From a virus, in IMG/VR virus record IMGVR_UViG_3300035034_003571, positions 1-64,000 of that record: a stretch of DNA of 64,000 bases; one strand, written 5' to 3'. Below the pieces are notes generated by a model that was not told where the DNA came from, made no database searches, and was given only the letters and a program-made list of their open reading frames with translations. How positions within the stretch are numbered: position 1 is the stretch's first letter; every line of letters begins with the position of its first letter. Below, piece after piece: positions 50,401-60,445 of the stretch. The position numbers and the translations under genes are program-made.

Positions 50401-52898
50401 CTATTGGTTTCCGCTAATGGAGTATTAGAATAATTAGAAGACCAGAAATCGAAATCGAAATCTTTAATATCGAAGAAAGTAAAAACACCAACATTTAAAG
50501 AGGTTGGTTCAAATACACTTACTTTAGAATCTGATCCTAATTTAGGGATCGCTCTGATATTTTCCAGGTTGGCCACACGTAGCAACTCATAGTTTTTAAA
50601 TCCTGTAACTACCCCAGTTTCGTCCTCCACTGCGTAATCTACTAACCTATCTATACTTAATATTTTTACGAACCCTTTATCAGTTTGAATGTAATTTCCT
50701 ACCTTTATTATAGAATCATCTGTTTTAGAAAATGCTATTCTATTATTTGAACTTGATGTTCCACCACTAAAAGAAATGTTAGAATTTATTTCAGAAAAAT
50801 CCAAATCTTTTATAGATCCATACCCACTATCATTTTGAAAAGTTTTATATTCAACCCAATCTCCGGAAATATATTCTAGGTAATTATCGGAAGAATCTAT
50901 AACTATATCCCCATCTGAATATATGAATTCGGGATCTAAAAGACCTAAATATTTTTCAGCAAATTTTGGATAATCATAAAATACTGAAATACTGAAATCA
51001 GCATTTATATTTTCTCCAGAAACATTAGTTCTCAAAATGGAAGATCCAGATACGCTCGCGGAATCCAACCTATAACCAGCGAAATCTCTAACAAGAGAAG
51101 AAAAAGAATTGGCTATATCACTAGGGTTACCTGAGTAAGGATTAAAAACCCTAGATCCACCGAAGTTAGAAAAAGACCCTTTGATCCACTCAATTACTCC
51201 GGAATAATCTCCAGAATATATAAGATCAAATTTTCTATCACCTTCTGAATAAATCCCACCAGACCAAAAAAGCTTAAAAGCTATAGCTTTAGGTAAGTCA
51301 TAAATTTTATTAAATTTTATTTCTGTGTAGTCATATCCTTCAGTTTTTAATTTTATTACCTTTAAAGATGCTAAAAATTTATCTACTCCAGTAAAATTTA
51401 AAAGATCAGTCTTGGAGTCAGATATTACTAAATTTCCACTAGATTCGTCTAAATTACCTTCATTAGTAAATCCGGTCGCCCCCAAAGAACCATAGGAATA
51501 ATTTTTATCTGAAGGATCGTAATTTTCGATTCTTTTTAAACTATGGAATTTTTCATTCTTATCAGTTATATAATAAAGTTTACTTTTATCGTTTATATTA
51601 GAATCATCAGATCCTGGAACCCATCCGTCGGAATTTTCATAATACAATCTAACGCCAGAATTACTAGTTACTTCGTACGGAGTATTATTGAAATAATATC
51701 CTACATTATTTCTTCTAGGTTTAGGTAAGTTGTTATTTCCTTCAGAATCCTTATTGATATAATAAGAATTCCCATCCATTCTAAAATTTCCCAAATCGTT
51801 TCGGGAAACATACATTCCAAAATATCTGTTAATAGAATAAAGATCTGAATCTTTATCATCAAAAGCAAATTCTAAATTTATTATATTGCTAGAAATTATC
51901 CCGTTTCTAGAAAATCCCTCGGTTATATAGGATTCAAAATCTATCATGGGGGTAGACTCAGGGGATTTAAAATAATCATACAGTAATTCCCCTGCTTTAC
52001 TGTATATTCCATTCTTATAATCTACTCCATGATAGTAAGTATATGAATTCTCTCCGAAATTTATATCTATAGGTCCTTTGGGAAAGGATTTATCATTTAT
52101 TATAGATCTTATATAATCTCCTATCAAAGTACCCTCTCTTAGATCGAATGTTTCTATAACGGACGAATCATTTAATATTTTATCGTTAAAGTAATTTTCT
52201 ACGTCATTAACTTTATCCTGGAATTTTAATTCTTCCATAAGGGATACTTTACCTTCACCTGCTATTATGGAATATTCATTTCCTCCAAGGTTATCCCCGG
52301 TAAAAAAACTTCCAGCTTCATAAACTTGTGGATTACCAAACGAGTCACTACCATAGGATACAGAAAATGCTTCTCCATCAGGATCTTGTATTACTTTATA
52401 TTCCTTACCGTCTTCTATATTACTAAAATCAACATTAGTTGAATAAGGATAAGAGATTGGATTTGGTGTTTTAAAAATTACAAAAAATTCAGGGAGTTCA
52501 TTTTTTAGCCAAAGTGGAGCGAAATATGAAAATGGTTCATCGTAGTTTTTATCAACTAAGGTACTAGCTCCAGATCCATAAAAGAAATCATACTGGAGTG
52601 AATAATCGTCTGAACTTTTTTTTTCTCCCTCTGTTTTTTTTGAAACATCGAATAAAATTTCAGGCTTTAAATTACCTTCATCTAAAAATTCATAAAGATC
52701 AGTAGAATATGAATTATTACCATTTATTTTATAATTTTTAAATTTATCGCTAGATAAAGTTTGGTTAGCATTTATAGAATTCAAATAAGCTCCTCCAGAA
52801 GAATCCACAGTTATCTTTATATTACCAGTTAACAATGGATTTGTACGGGTAACTAAAAAAGATGTATTATAATCAAAAAGTTTGGATTTTTCAGCCAT
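47493..52898 (-). CDS. Very large virion structural protein
   Basis: 1801 residues, the largest gene here. It is beta-rich, with many Ser/Asn/Gly/Tyr and aromatic residues and no transmembrane segment. It begins with LFDYNTSFLVTRTNPLLTGNIKI. Repeated patterns of short strands and DG/SG turns suggest many stacked beta domains. No catalytic motif is recognised. Its place among fibre and baseplate genes suggests a baseplate or tail-fibre hub. An enzymatic function cannot be excluded. Confidence 0.65.
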   Translation of the reverse strand: MAEKSKLFDYNTSFLVTRTNPLLTGNIKITVDSSGGAYLNSINANQTLSSDKFKNYKINGNNSYSTDLYEFLDEGNLKPEILFDVSKKTEGEKKSSDDYSLQYDFFYGSGASTLVDKNYDEPFSYFAPLWLKNELPEFFVIFKTPNPISYPYSTNVDFSNIEDGKEYKVIQDPDGEAFSVSYGSDSFGNPQVYEAGSFFTGDNLGGNEYSIIAGEGKVSLMEELKFQDKVNDVENYFNDKILNDSSVIETFDLREGTLIGDYIRSIINDKSFPKGPIDINFGENSYTYYHGVDYKNGIYSKAGELLYDYFKSPESTPMIDFESYITEGFSRNGIISSNIINLEFAFDDKDSDLYSINRYFGMYVSRNDLGNFRMDGNSYYINKDSEGNNNLPKPRRNNVGYYFNNTPYEVTSNSGVRLYYENSDGWVPGSDDSNINDKSKLYYITDKNEKFHSLKRIENYDPSDKNYSYGSLGATGFTNEGNLDESSGNLVISDSKTDLLNFTGVDKFLASLKVIKLKTEGYDYTEIKFNKIYDLPKAIAFKLFWSGGIYSEGDRKFDLIYSGDYSGVIEWIKGSFSNFGGSRVFNPYSGNPSDIANSFSSLVRDFAGYRLDSASVSGSSILRTNVSGENINADFSISVFYDYPKFAEKYLGLLDPEFIYSDGDIVIDSSDNYLEYISGDWVEYKTFQNDSGYGSIKDLDFSEINSNISFSGGTSSSNNRIAFSKTDDSIIKVGNYIQTDKGFVKILSIDRLVDYAVEDETGVVTGFKNYELLRVANLENIRAIPKLGSDSKVSVFEPTSLNVGVFTFFDIKDFDFDFWSSNYSNTPLAETNRYYYIKAGQKGIIKTNIPYYVKSGSIRYNNIFYNSGDVFEGVSGIDFFVEANKGFKSIVVAGPYTQLEYTGPGQYGDAVKYEANLELFSGFYGIEAIDDIKTSINESKFTLFNVGKLNTEYEYLNENYNIETSNISRIVPYINKWSLAGGTDARGNPYRLNSSPAFSPTNFSPSIDREEADPSYLTHEGYILESLPTEYPIEEVNNQKNYLPEAPDYNILLDADPENASYFSSIFTVSSLDYPGDYSNASGLTKEFFGTFSYDESGGFYEVVFRGVKYVIKKKSNLTDIGKGDPRNFISNYRGYEGYRFTSILKVVSESNDIQPPVKYEILENTTQKSITFLITVVIEDYRLNELSSFRTKSSSVVDYTLLYSLSDKKKLYLNTNSLQLNKIDSIKLSVGLDLSYSSDSFVDSIISPGRVYIIENPEYDTDLREEIKLTYSEGSNKNSTSEGSFSVPGNSSTYPWPIGISKNFIEFGKLDSNYSFDIPFLGLTGGVSIPAGSKALYNEKPVYQVDGGEGYFPPITSRISMGQIAKRINSSDSYIKYKTYSWDTENLKTVVTEDQFILNIESPTYYRKQTGVFSQTSTEGPQKIGKDQITSYSLQNSLTLKSDMLRFSGFYEPIARKVIMFNNDKLDFVTGDPSKDLSFRNTTFGSNKSGFGKIKNLNYTKVSFDENILSDSKDLPEGPVYPLIDETPIDRKDFPIFQSSWDPGYYNLYTTTSDKTPVAGTRSMKETKSFFGSKIMKTPDNIRINNFIGMEVSKFEGDTNINFINTTARKSSKAIQNLTQTQNASGIGQIPKVFVGVDITKMDEDIFPDVEVFWQNTVDPFKQDEILYVAGVIRMDRMLKRYLLNSGVEKDFVNHIISEYGVGDPSSIEDDILEYIDLNVVPIFESNGINVYIKSLGSEFEESNLSVRGDILPSYRSRTGYISDKNFTLTKRSDLIFEFDYRLNPSEFTSINFSFNINKI

Positions 52899-52915
52899 TT
52901 ATATCTTTATTAATT

Positions 52916-55900
52916 TTAAACGCTTAATCTTGATTCAAAGAAATTAGGAGAAACTAAAGTATCATTTTTATATTTCCCTGTTACCTCTACGTCAAATGAA
53001 AAAGTATTTTCGTTATTAACTTTTATGTCTATACCAATTCTTTTGGTATAAGTAACATTACTTAAAGCCCCCTCAGACCTAAACCCCCCAATATTTCCTA
53101 ATTTATCTGTTGATCTAAATTGATAAATCAAAGGAATATTAATAGAATTTTCAATTCCGAAAGGTAAGGTTTTTTTAGCAAGTGATGTACTACCTTCTAC
53201 TTGTACATCTCTAAAAGATTTCGGGGCTAGATATAAATAGGATCCACAAGAATACCTTCCTATTAAATATTCATCGTCCTGTTGAAATCCTAGCTTATTA
53301 GCATACATTGAATCACTTCTAGATGCTGCTGTACCCCCACTAACAAAAGGAATGTTGTTATTTTCATATTCCAATTGTTTATAGTATCCAGTTGAAGAAG
53401 TATCTAGATAAAAATGGTTTGAATGTCTAAATGCTGGATATACTAAAACCCCGTCGCTATAGTCAGGTTTAACTAAGTCCAAAAAGTCTGGGCCTTCTCC
53501 AGAATTAATTGCTGGATGGTCCTTATGTATACAGAATTCCGAAAGGGTTCCGTTACCTAAAGCTACCTGATCTCCGGGAGCACCTGTATATCCTCCATTC
53601 CATACAGACCCATCAGATCCCCCGTTAACTGAGGGAGTTATAACAGGAGAAAATGGAATTAAAGATTCACCATTAAGAGGTATTAGGGAAGTTCCCACGT
53701 TTATACCACCATATGAATAGGAACCATTATAAGCATTACTTTGAGGTAAATATAAATCTAAATCATATCCAACTGACTTAAATCTTGGGTATATGAATTG
53801 ACTAAAAGAATTCCCAGATGCAAAGGGAGGTGCCTGTCTATATGAGGTATTTTCCGCTACCCCCTCCTGATCAACAATATCGGAGCTAGAAAGAGAAGTT
53901 ATTGAAATGGGAACTTTACTATATTTTAGATTCTCGTTATAATCAGGAACGCTAGATATAGAATCAGCCGCTAATAAATCTTGTCCACCTGGTGTAAGGG
54001 TTGATAGCTCTAAATCAGAAGCTGCGGCATTAACCAATTGTAAATTATAAACCTTAGCAGCAATCTTTCCAGCGTCTGTTGTAGTCGGAGAAGTAAATAT
54101 TTGATTGTAGAATCCAGCAGTTAATTTTATAGTATCACCTGGGGAAACTTTTATGGGTTCGTTTTCTCCATCGGTAATATAAACTTCCAAAATCCCTTTA
54201 GCCTTATCTATTGTAGCTTTTATGCTATTTATTTCATTAGTAAGTTCTTGCATTTTATCAAATAAATTGATAGGATTTCCGGCGCTATCATAAAACCCAC
54301 TAGATATACTATTAGCCCTGTGAGTAAATAGAGCATCTCCGGATGTAAATTGGTCTGATAAATGGTCCAGCAATCCTAATGAAGCTAAATCCTCTTTTAT
54401 TTTAATAACAGCCTTATCTTCAGCATTGGATAGTACAGAAAATTCTAATGTGTTTGTAGAAACTTCCTCGGGGAATGTAATTATTATAGATGAAGACCAG
54501 TCTGATTTTAAAGGATTTTCTGGCCAGCCGGCTTCCGAAACAGACATTACCTGAAGCTCTACCTGTTCACCTTTAGTTATAGGAATATCTATTTGATTTA
54601 TATTTACTTTTTCCGCATTTCCTGTATCTTCTTCGTCCCAAATATAAGTTCCTTTAGAAGAATCGTATGATTTTTGTCTAATGTCACTTTTTTCTATAAT
54701 CCAATTACTATAAGAACCTTCCTTGGATTGACCATCAGCGCTTTTATACTTTAGTGAAGATGCCGGTTGAGAAGAACCAGATTCACTAAGGTATCTATAT
54801 CTTTTAATAAATTGGATAACCTCTTGATTACCCGTTTTATCACTAACTTTAGCATTAGGGATATCAAAAAATCCTCTTACTTTATATTTAGGTTTTTCTA
54901 ATATCTGTGGGGTATCTAATGTTTTTACCGCAATTTCCTCAACGGTTGTGTTATATAAGGTTTGCTTTTGAGCTTTTTCTTCAGTAAGTGAATTTAACTT
55001 TGCTTCTATTGCTTTTGGGTTCGAGCTTTCCTTTGGCTGTGAACTAGGGCTTATAGAAGACGATGAAGAAAATCCCTTATTTAATTGACTTTTAGTTTTT
55101 TCTATAGATTTATCTAAGGTTTTCATTTCGTTCTTTAGAACGGATTTAACTGCTACCTTTTCAAATAAAGTTTTAGAGCTTATAGAATCAGTTAATTGTT
55201 TGTTTATTTGAATTACCTGAAAGCTATCCGGATCTAATACAGGAGCATCTGGAGATAAACCATATATTGAAGGAATAGTCTTTTCTTTAGCCATTCCTAA
55301 AAAGATCTGTCCCATATCTGAAACCTGGTCTTTATAAAAAGTAGCTAGGTCCTGTACGGTACCCTGGTTATTTATGGTTAATTCACTACTAAAAAATGTA
55401 ATACCTATAGAAAATTCAGATCCTACTATATTAAAATTGTCGTCAATTACCTTAAAAAATACACCTTGTCTTTCGTCAAATCCTACATTTACCTGGATCT
55501 CTCTTTGGCTAAACTCAGAAGAAGATATTTCTAATACATCAGATCCGATGGAAACCGGTTGATATCCAGTAATCCTTTTAAGTTGAACTGAGCTTTCATC
55601 TCTATTTACAGATGTTATTTCATATTTAGATCCATTATCAGTAACTAAATAATCACCAACATCTAATGATTTACCATTCTTTATGTCAGAAAGAACATCA
55701 GAATAATTTAGAGTATTTAGTCTATAATTTCTTCTAGTTTCAATTACAACATTTCCATTAATGTCTTTATTTCTTACTTCATCGTCATAAAACGCCAAAA
55801 CTCCAAAAGATCCTACATTTCTTAAAACTCTAAGCGGAAGATCCACTATATCTTCGTCTATATAGTAACCTATACCTTGATCTTCTAATTCCTGAATGTA

Positions 55901-56446
55901 CTCGTCGTGCTCTATATCGTTTTTCCCTTTTATATTCTCATCAAAATAAGTTTTTTGTTCGTTAGTTTGGGTATTTGCTATAATTCTTTTTACTACAACT
56001 CTATCAGCATCCTTACTGATTTGTTCGTCTACATTTACTTTAACGAATAATAAAGGATTCAAAAAGGATTCAAAAAACCAGTTATCCTTTATCGCAAAAG
56101 TAGAAGGGATCGGTAAATTAGTAAGTTTAGCCGGTTCCCTTATTGGCTGAACTTTATATATTTGGGCATAAGTTCCGTCTGGATTTCTTACCGTAGAAAA
56201 ATTATCGCCCAGGCCAGATAAGGCTTGAATATTAGAATCTAGCCTTTTTATCTGACTTCTAAGATATCCGTATGCTGGTAAAGATGCACTAACCGGAAGT
56301 CCGTTTTCATCAAGCATTTCGATCTCCACCGTATCCTTAGTAGAAGTTGCTACCTCATTAAGCCCATTTATTATCTCCAAAGAATTTTTTTGAAGTCTCA
56401 TAAATTGAGCTACTAATGAGCTTATAGAATTTTTTGTTCCTGACAT
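52916..56446 (-). CDS. Virion structural protein with fibronectin-III-like domain
   Basis: 1176 residues. The N-terminus is helical and describes a coiled region (SSLVAQFMRLQKNSLEIINGL). A beta-rich region follows, then a coiled-coil/Ser-rich stretch (about 440-500). A domain at about 545-670 has QVELQVMSVSEAGWPENPLK followed by SIIITFPEE, resembling FN3 modules of tail proteins. The C-terminal third is beta-rich and has aromatic turns, perhaps a host-binding part. Probably a tail or baseplate component. Confidence 0.6.
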   Translation of the reverse strand: MSGTKNSISSLVAQFMRLQKNSLEIINGLNEVATSTKDTVEIEMLDENGLPVSASLPAYGYLRSQIKRLDSNIQALSGLGDNFSTVRNPDGTYAQIYKVQPIREPAKLTNLPIPSTFAIKDNWFFESFLNPLLFVKVNVDEQISKDADRVVVKRIIANTQTNEQKTYFDENIKGKNDIEHDEYIQELEDQGIGYYIDEDIVDLPLRVLRNVGSFGVLAFYDDEVRNKDINGNVVIETRRNYRLNTLNYSDVLSDIKNGKSLDVGDYLVTDNGSKYEITSVNRDESSVQLKRITGYQPVSIGSDVLEISSSEFSQREIQVNVGFDERQGVFFKVIDDNFNIVGSEFSIGITFFSSELTINNQGTVQDLATFYKDQVSDMGQIFLGMAKEKTIPSIYGLSPDAPVLDPDSFQVIQINKQLTDSISSKTLFEKVAVKSVLKNEMKTLDKSIEKTKSQLNKGFSSSSSISPSSQPKESSNPKAIEAKLNSLTEEKAQKQTLYNTTVEEIAVKTLDTPQILEKPKYKVRGFFDIPNAKVSDKTGNQEVIQFIKRYRYLSESGSSQPASSLKYKSADGQSKEGSYSNWIIEKSDIRQKSYDSSKGTYIWDEEDTGNAEKVNINQIDIPITKGEQVELQVMSVSEAGWPENPLKSDWSSSIIITFPEEVSTNTLEFSVLSNAEDKAVIKIKEDLASLGLLDHLSDQFTSGDALFTHRANSISSGFYDSAGNPINLFDKMQELTNEINSIKATIDKAKGILEVYITDGENEPIKVSPGDTIKLTAGFYNQIFTSPTTTDAGKIAAKVYNLQLVNAAASDLELSTLTPGGQDLLAADSISSVPDYNENLKYSKVPISITSLSSSDIVDQEGVAENTSYRQAPPFASGNSFSQFIYPRFKSVGYDLDLYLPQSNAYNGSYSYGGINVGTSLIPLNGESLIPFSPVITPSVNGGSDGSVWNGGYTGAPGDQVALGNGTLSEFCIHKDHPAINSGEGPDFLDLVKPDYSDGVLVYPAFRHSNHFYLDTSSTGYYKQLEYENNNIPFVSGGTAASRSDSMYANKLGFQQDDEYLIGRYSCGSYLYLAPKSFRDVQVEGSTSLAKKTLPFGIENSINIPLIYQFRSTDKLGNIGGFRSEGALSNVTYTKRIGIDIKVNNENTFSFDVEVTGKYKNDTLVSPNFFESRLSV

Positions 56447-56463
56447 TTTTTATTTACTTTTTC

Positions 56464-58653
56464 TTATGTATTATTAGTTAAACTCTGGCCTATTACATCA
56501 ACCTGGAATTTATATTCTTTTTCGTCTATACAAACTATTTCAATCACTGGCTTATATGCAAAATCTATAAAAATATCCTCATCTAAGCTAATTAAAAATT
56601 TAGAATATTGTGTTCCAACTGGATTAGATTCTGGATATTTCCCCGTCGAATCAGTATAAAAATTAATGAAGTATTGTCCTGGGTAAATATCATCTCCGAA
56701 AGAAAATCTAAACTTCTGTCCTCTTTTCCACTTCTGAAGAGTATCGTCAATTCTTATTAGAATATCAGATTCTAATTGTATTGGATTTCCCCCGTTTACA
56801 TGTTTAAAATAATTACCAAATTCATTTAGAGTAACTATATTTATATTCTCTGTACTAAGTGTACCATATCCTTTATTATTTCCGATATTAAATCCCTGAG
56901 TGGAATTACTAATAGTTACTTGGTTTTCTACACTTCTATCTACATTAGTACCTATTCCCTGTTTAATAGAATCTAGGTCATATGAGATTTTAGCGGAGGT
57001 TTCATTATTTATAATAGCCCTTATTAGATCATAATTTTGGTTAATTAGACCCATGATTGACTTTGTATTGGAAAATAAAGCTTGGTTTGCTGCTAAATTT
57101 CCCTCAATAGCTTCTATTCTTCTGTCGAAATTAACCGCAGTAGATGTGGATAATGTAATATCCTCTAAATTGGTTAATCTTTCTTCCATTTTAATTATTC
57201 CGGTAGCGGAGTCATTTAAAGTTTCACTAGCATCTTGAAGGACATTTAATGAATCCATGAACATGGTCAAAGAAAATGGTGAATAATCATTAATGGCTTG
57301 TTCTACTCCTGCCTGATCTATATCAGTTTCGAATTTAATATTTAATTTAAGACCCCAGCTATTACCATTCAGCTTTGTTACTAAATTCGGTTTATATTTT
57401 TTCAGTCTAGGTATGAAAGTATCTCCTTCTGTTACAACATCATCTAAAAATAAAACTCCATATAGGTTAGTAGCAAAGTCTCCGGGACTTGCGGGATCGT
57501 ATACATCATAATAAACCAATACTGCATTGAATTCAAAATCCTGTGCTATAGCTGTAGAGTTAAATTCCTCTATAGTGGTTATTCCGGGGTTTTCTAATAT
57601 CTCTTTATATGAATCTGGATCGAAGTCTATACCAATTGAGTCCAATTGAGTCCTAGCATATATTAATTCGTTACCGTTATTAGATTTAGTAATGATTAAA
57701 GATGCAGGTTCTGTAAATAGTTCGTCAGTATAGTAAGTATTAGGGGTATCTCTAGGAGTATACCAATTTCCTGATCCTGTCGCTCCATCTATTGTATCCT
57801 CAAAAGTTACTGAAGGTGCTCCCAAAACATCGCTATCAAAAATAGCCAAAGTAGTAAGGCCGCTAGGGTTTACTTCATCGTAAGATCTTCCGTTTATATA
57901 TTCCCTATCTAGAGGGTCCGTTGGTAAATTCTGCCAAGAAAAATCCGGAAAGTAATTAGAATCTAAAACATTTTTAAATAATATAGTAGGTGTTCCCCCG
58001 TCTTTAGTTGGTACATGTACATAAACTTCGGAATATGTGTTATTTTTATTTTTTACCGAATTTACTATATCCAGATTACCTACATATTTAACTACGTTAT
58101 TATAATTAGCCCCAGTCAATCCAAAAGATCCAGTACCCCCTGTTGGGTCACCTTCTACATATCTTTTTTCAGTCTGGGGTAAATCATTTACTACTAAAAC
58201 AGTTTCTTGATCTAGTGATTCTGAAACCTGGTCTTCAGATGCTGGTTGAAACCTTATTGCCCCCGTTTCCTTTAACCATTTAAAAAATATTCTTTCCGAT
58301 ATATTTTGTTTAATTTCTTGATCGTATTCATCACTACCGATAATTGTACTTTCTACATTTAAGCAATAGCTTTGGAAACTTTGGGAAAAGTCTATATTTC
58401 CGTCCCCAGTTATTATTTTTCCTGCGCTAGTAGAAAAATCTAAAAAAGCACCATCTGGTCCATTAAGTTTAACTTTATTATCTAAAGAGCTTGCGCTATC
58501 TATATCAGGGATATCTAATAAAGCAAACTTCGAAAATTTGAATTTATTTGTAGAATTATTGAAAGTAGTAGTTATATCTTCAGCTGAAGAAGAGAAACTG
58601 TAAAATGTTCCTCCTTGGACTTGTAGGGGTCTTATAAAAGGGGTCTTAGCCAT
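56464..58653 (-). CDS. Virion structural protein (baseplate/fibre)
   Basis: 729 residues. The N-terminus, TPFIRPLQVQGGTFYSFSSSAEDI, leads into beta-rich domains; a helical stretch at about 505-560 (RLTNLEDI ... RRIEAIEGNLAANQALF) may form a trimeric coiled coil. The C-terminal domain is beta-rich (FRFSFGDDIYPGQYFINFY). No family is recognised. It lies between two other structural genes on the same strand. Confidence 0.6.
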   Translation of the reverse strand: MAKTPFIRPLQVQGGTFYSFSSSAEDITTTFNNSTNKFKFSKFALLDIPDIDSASSLDNKVKLNGPDGAFLDFSTSAGKIITGDGNIDFSQSFQSYCLNVESTIIGSDEYDQEIKQNISERIFFKWLKETGAIRFQPASEDQVSESLDQETVLVVNDLPQTEKRYVEGDPTGGTGSFGLTGANYNNVVKYVGNLDIVNSVKNKNNTYSEVYVHVPTKDGGTPTILFKNVLDSNYFPDFSWQNLPTDPLDREYINGRSYDEVNPSGLTTLAIFDSDVLGAPSVTFEDTIDGATGSGNWYTPRDTPNTYYTDELFTEPASLIITKSNNGNELIYARTQLDSIGIDFDPDSYKEILENPGITTIEEFNSTAIAQDFEFNAVLVYYDVYDPASPGDFATNLYGVLFLDDVVTEGDTFIPRLKKYKPNLVTKLNGNSWGLKLNIKFETDIDQAGVEQAINDYSPFSLTMFMDSLNVLQDASETLNDSATGIIKMEERLTNLEDITLSTSTAVNFDRRIEAIEGNLAANQALFSNTKSIMGLINQNYDLIRAIINNETSAKISYDLDSIKQGIGTNVDRSVENQVTISNSTQGFNIGNNKGYGTLSTENINIVTLNEFGNYFKHVNGGNPIQLESDILIRIDDTLQKWKRGQKFRFSFGDDIYPGQYFINFYTDSTGKYPESNPVGTQYSKFLISLDEDIFIDFAYKPVIEIVCIDEKEYKFQVDVIGQSLTNNT

Positions 58654-58680
58654 TCTGTTTATTCTTTTTAGTTTAAATTA

Positions 58681-59577
58681 TTATACAATATTGTATGCAG
58701 ATAAAATGACCCACGAACCTTTTTGTGTAACGGAAGCCTGGTCTATCCTAGGTTCCCATAATAATTTCATTGATGATCTGTAAGCAAACCCAGAAGCAAT
58801 TGTTAATCCTGCTGCGTCCCATCCACCTTGTGAACCGTTAGTATTAAATCCAGTATATACTCCTCCAGTAAGTCCGGTAACTATCGTTCCTCCAGCATCA
58901 TTAGTATTTATTAAGGTTAACTCAAATCCTGCAGGTAATGCTGATACAGTAGAACCATCTCCAACGCTTATCATAAATCCCCCAGTACTACCACAATCTG
59001 CGTATATTACGTTTTCCTGCCCCGTTATTTCATAAGGAGTAACTGGGGTTGTTACATATCCTCCTCCATGAGGAAAAGATGCATTATCACTATCAGGAAA
59101 ATCTGATCCTGCGGTTAGCCCAGAATTTATAACTAGGCTATTATTTACTATACTTCCAGCGGGACCTAATGTCATTTGACCATTTATAATTGCTTCTCCT
59201 CCGAAAGATGTTGTAGATCCAGTAGAAAAGGAAATAGAATTTGACATAGAAACTGGACCATTGAGGTTAACCTGTCCGGAAGTAGTAAGTACTTGAGTAC
59301 TTAAGGCAACAAATGCGCCCGCTCCCGAAGAATTAATAGTAGCTGTAGCTGTTCCAGATGCTGGAAATGTTAGATTATTAAATAATCCTGATTTAGCTGA
59401 TACCTTTCCCGTTGTGGTTTCGGTTAAATCTAAAATTCCGTTATTAGTATCTATACCAAAAACATCAGCATATCCATTGATCCAATTTCCAAGGATGTTA
59501 AAATTCGAGTTAACTCTATTTCTAGATCCCGATATTCCATCTGATCCTTTTACTTCAGTTATATTGACTGTTGCCAT
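58681..59577 (-). CDS. Fibre-like beta-rich structural protein
   Basis: 298 residues, rich in Gly, Ser, Thr and Asn. The N-terminus, GSRNRVNSNFNILGNWING, resembles the IN-x-NF segment of the collagen-like fibres. Residues 50-170 look like a repetitive beta-helical shaft (SGQVNLNGPVSMSNSISF). The C-terminal domain ends GSWVILSAYNIV. Probably a short fibre or decoration protein. It is transcribed divergently from phoH. Confidence 0.65.
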   Translation of the reverse strand: MATVNITEVKGSDGISGSRNRVNSNFNILGNWINGYADVFGIDTNNGILDLTETTTGKVSAKSGLFNNLTFPASGTATATINSSGAGAFVALSTQVLTTSGQVNLNGPVSMSNSISFSTGSTTSFGGEAIINGQMTLGPAGSIVNNSLVINSGLTAGSDFPDSDNASFPHGGGYVTTPVTPYEITGQENVIYADCGSTGGFMISVGDGSTVSALPAGFELTLINTNDAGGTIVTGLTGGVYTGFNTNGSQGGWDAAGLTIASGFAYRSSMKLLWEPRIDQASVTQKGSWVILSAYNIV

Positions 59578-59612
59578 TTCTTTTAATGTTTTTTTATTAT
59601 TCTAATTTCAAA

Positions 59613-59620
59613 TATATATC
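59613..59620 (-). promoter_or_regulatory. GATATATA element upstream of the fibre-like gene
   Basis: Minus-strand GATATATA, 35 nt before the ATG at 59577, in the divergent gap before phoH. Confidence 0.55.
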
Positions 59621-59671
59621 CTACCACGACAAACAAGAAAAATTCTATAAAAATAGTGGGTTATAAAAAAT

Positions 59672-60445
59672 ATGGCAAGGAAAAAGCGTTTATCCGATGA
59701 AGAATTATACTTCGAACTAGGAAGTATGGACGAGCAAAAAAAAGAAACTCAAGAAAAGGTTTCCAATAAAGAGGCCCGTTACATTGACTCTAGTCTAAAA
59801 AAAATAAAACTAAATGAATCACAAGAAAAATTATTTCAAATTTATAAAGAGAATAAAATAATCTTTGTATTTGGTCCAGCAGGAACAGCAAAAACATTCA
59901 CAGCTTGCTACTGTGGATTAGATTCATTAACAAACGATCCAGCAATATCAAAAATACTTCTAATAAAACCTACAATAGAAGCTAGTAAGTCTTTAGGATA
60001 TTTACCCGGTGACGAAAAGGAAAAAACAGACCCTTTTATGTATTCATATTACGATAACTTGGCAAAAATCGTAGGACCAACCAAGTTGGGAATTATGCTT
60101 AATCAAAATAATACAATAAAAGTAGAAAACCTCCAGTACATGAGAGGAAGAACTTTTGATAATGCTGTAATATTATTAGACGAAGCTCAAAATTGCAACT
60201 ATAAGGAAATCATGCTAGCTATTACTAGGTTAGGAAAGAATTCAAAAATGGTAATATTTGGTGACACCTCTCAGTATGACATCAGGGAAAAAGACGTAGC
60301 TTTAAAGAAGTTCTTTAAACTGTTCCAAAACTTAAAAGATGTGGGAGTCTTTGAATTTGAGAAAAAAGACATCGTTAGATCCCCTATATTAATAGAAATT
60401 ACTGAAGTCTACGAAAAGTGGAGGATTGAAAACAATCTAGATTAA
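59672..60445 (+). CDS. phoH: PhoH-like P-loop ATPase
   Basis: A 257-residue PhoH domain protein. Walker A is GPAGTAKT at 68-75, Walker B is ILLDEAQN at about 166-173, and a sensor-like IFGDTSQYD follows. About 45 charged residues precede the ATPase. PhoH is frequent in marine phages and is often treated as phosphate-starvation-linked, but its molecular role (helicase/RNA ATPase) is not settled. It is one of the few plus-strand genes here, and its stop overlaps the stop of the 1179-residue gene by 4 bp. Confidence 0.93.
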   Translation: MARKKRLSDEELYFELGSMDEQKKETQEKVSNKEARYIDSSLKKIKLNESQEKLFQIYKENKIIFVFGPAGTAKTFTACYCGLDSLTNDPAISKILLIKPTIEASKSLGYLPGDEKEKTDPFMYSYYDNLAKIVGPTKLGIMLNQNNTIKVENLQYMRGRTFDNAVILLDEAQNCNYKEIMLAITRLGKNSKMVIFGDTSQYDIREKDVALKKFFKLFQNLKDVGVFEFEKKDIVRSPILIEITEVYEKWRIENNLD

